Of a stretch of DNA of 16,971 bases, positions 16,021-16,971 are shown piece after piece; position 1 is the first letter of the stretch; every line of letters begins with the position of its first letter. Made by a program: the position numbers and the translations under genes. Source of the DNA: an uncultured Eubacteriales bacterium. Its GTDB lineage: Bacteria > Bacillota > Clostridia > Oscillospirales > Acutalibacteraceae. The notes beneath the pieces were generated by a model. That model searched no databases. It had not been told where the DNA came from and saw nothing but the letters and a program-made list of their open reading frames with translations. The DNA lies in the NCBI GenBank assembly GCA_934489735.1, contig CAKSSR010000035.1, positions 1-16,971 on the forward strand, in the 5' to 3' direction.

Positions 16021-16049
16021 ATTATATCACAAAAATTTTAATTTTTAAA
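16021..16049 (-). promoter_or_regulatory. Promoter of the large operon
   Basis: On the minus strand TTTAAA (16049-16044, 4 of 6) and a perfect TATAAT (16026-16021) are 17 bases apart, with TGTGA just before the -10 box as in extended -10 promoters. Predicted initiation near 16014 leaves a leader of about 28 bases before ATG 15985. No other strong promoter candidate is seen between here and the preceding gene's terminator. Confidence 0.65.
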
Positions 16050-16157
16050 TAATAATTTTATCATTTTGATTCATCATTCGAAATTTCTATATATTGTATA
16101 TAAAATTAATGTCTCATTTATGCAACCTGTGCAACTCTTTTCTTTAATAATTAATAA

Positions 16158-16195
16158 AAACAGACTAATTAGTTTCAATTCTAAATAGCCTGTTT
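16158..16195 (-). terminator. Rho-independent terminator of the right AAA-ATPase-like gene
   Basis: On the minus strand AAACAGGCTA pairs over ten positions (one G-U pair) with TAGTCTGTTT. A 1x1 mismatch and a further TTAG/CTAA extension enclose the loop AATTGAAA, and a T-rich TTATTAATT follows. It begins 12 bases after the stop codon and separates that gene from the operon promoter. Confidence 0.8.
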
Positions 16196-16206
16196 CTAAA
16201 TTTTCT

Positions 16207-16971
16207 CTAAAAATCTTCAATTTTTATTTTATGATTCTTATTTTTGCTGTCGTACACTATCCCTACAGCAAACTTTTCTCCTGTGCAGTCACTTAATGCT
16301 TCTATATATCTTCTTTCTCTTATCTGTCTTATTGCATCTTCCGGCGTCGAGTCTTTCTTTAGTTCCAATATGAATGCCGGCTGGGATCTGTCGTATGGAT
16401 GAAATACAAAGTCTGCTAGTCCTGCCCCTGCCCTTTCCTCTCTTCTTATGCTATATTTGTTCCTTGCCCAAAGATAAACCAATGTCACTACGCATGATAA
16501 TGAGTTCTCGTCATTATATTTCAATAGTGGGATATTATAATCGTGTGCCCTCTGTATTATCTCTTCCATCCTCTTTGTGTCCTTGTTCAACGTTGCATCT
16601 AACATCTCTTTCGATTTCTTTATTATTTCTGGCAGTCCATCATTATTAATACTTCTTTCAAGTGCTTTATCAAATTTCAATTGTAATTCCCGGTTCGGTA
16701 TTCTTAATTTATCTTCATAATAGCTTAAAAATCCGTAGTTCACCATTGCTGAAAACAATTGGTCTTTAGTATCAAATGATACTTCTTCAGCCGTATACTC
16801 TCCCAGTACTATCTCGATTTCAATTCCGGATATCATTTTGATAATATCATCTTTAGATCCGTCTATATTCATGTTAATAAATGGTATTATTTCGTTCATC
16901 GGCCCTGTATTTGTCCAATAACTTCTACATACTCCGTCCTCTAATGCATATACTACTGACCTTGGATTATA
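16207..16971 (-). CDS. AAA-ATPase-like protein with C-terminal PD-(D/E)XK nuclease-like domain (N-terminus beyond the right edge)
   Basis: The frame is open from the right edge of the window, so the Met at 16899 is internal. The extra residues YNPRSVVYALEDG and RSYWTNTGP are the usual YNPWSV and YW-TG segment of this family. The visible 254 residues end in LADFVFHPYD, then AFILELKK, then DAIRQIRERRY. Asp187, Glu203 and Lys205 (counting from the edge) form the PD-(D/E)XK pattern D-x(15)-E-x-K, followed by the family's Q-I-x-R-Y helix. The family pairs an AAA-like P-loop domain with this nuclease fold. Whether members cut DNA is generally not shown. It belongs to the same family as the partial gene at the left edge, and neither gene is complete here. 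A terminator follows. Confidence 0.9.
   Translation of the reverse strand, partial: YNPRSVVYALEDGVCRSYWTNTGPMNEIIPFINMNIDGSKDDIIKMISGIEIEIVLGEYTAEEVSFDTKDQLFSAMVNYGFLSYYEDKLRIPNRELQLKFDKALERSINNDGLPEIIKKSKEMLDATLNKDTKRMEEIIQRAHDYNIPLLKYNDENSLSCVVTLVYLWARNKYSIRREERAGAGLADFVFHPYDRSQPAFILELKKDSTPEDAIRQIRERRYIEALSDCTGEKFAVGIVYDSKNKNHKIKIEDF

Noticed and set aside
1..16971. tRNA, rRNA or riboswitch genes
   Set aside because: I found no GTTCGA-type T-loop with matching acceptor stems, no rRNA-like sequence, and no known riboswitch core in the gaps.

Overview
The window is strongly AT-rich. Every gene in it lies on the minus strand, with canonical GGAGG-like ribosome sites, sigma-70-type promoters and TAA/TAG/TGA stops. 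An oxygen-reducing flavodiiron protein, AAA-ATPase-like/PD-(D/E)XK proteins and BspA-type leucine-rich-repeat motifs fit a low-GC, probably anaerobic, host-associated Firmicute (Clostridia-like). I cannot name a species from the sequence.

Layout from high to low coordinates, which is the direction of transcription. (1) 16207-16971: C-terminal part of an AAA-ATPase-like protein with a PD-(D/E)XK nuclease-like tail, closed by a good terminator. (2) 16026 down to 4284: a single long transcription unit of about 11.7 kb. It starts at a TATAAT promoter and ends at a strong hairpin terminator. It encodes large lineage-specific proteins with no recognised whole-protein homologue: a 491-aa protein; a 993-aa protein with a long charged helix; a protein of about 693 aa that is split here by an 8-G tract; a 449-aa protein; a 751-aa protein with BspA-like LRR; and a 290-aa paralogue of the last one, followed by the detached remnant of its C-terminal module. 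(3) 2697-3851: flavodiiron protein (FprA family) with its own promoter. (4) 1039-2529: organophosphate:phosphate antiporter-family MFS transporter with its own terminator. (5) 407-820: degraded ISAs1-type transposase. (6) 1-281: N-terminal part of a second AAA-ATPase-like gene.

The central operon is the part that may be undescribed. None of its proteins has a signal peptide or transmembrane segment. At least five begin with a helical hairpin of about 60-70 residues, often followed by a Pro/Ala/Thr/Gln/Gly-rich linker and then helical modules that recur within and between proteins. Three of the genes carry runs of 7-8 G on the coding strand, the only such runs in the window. One of them (8 G) breaks its gene into two frames, and a run of 7 or 10 would restore it. 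Together with a duplicated gene, a duplicated leader, a deletion remnant, and in-frame 15-bp and 252-bp-period repeats, this suggests a fast-evolving, possibly phase-variable family of leaderless modular proteins. Their function and destination (cytoplasmic scaffold, or export by a pathway that uses N-terminal helical hairpins) cannot be decided from this sequence.
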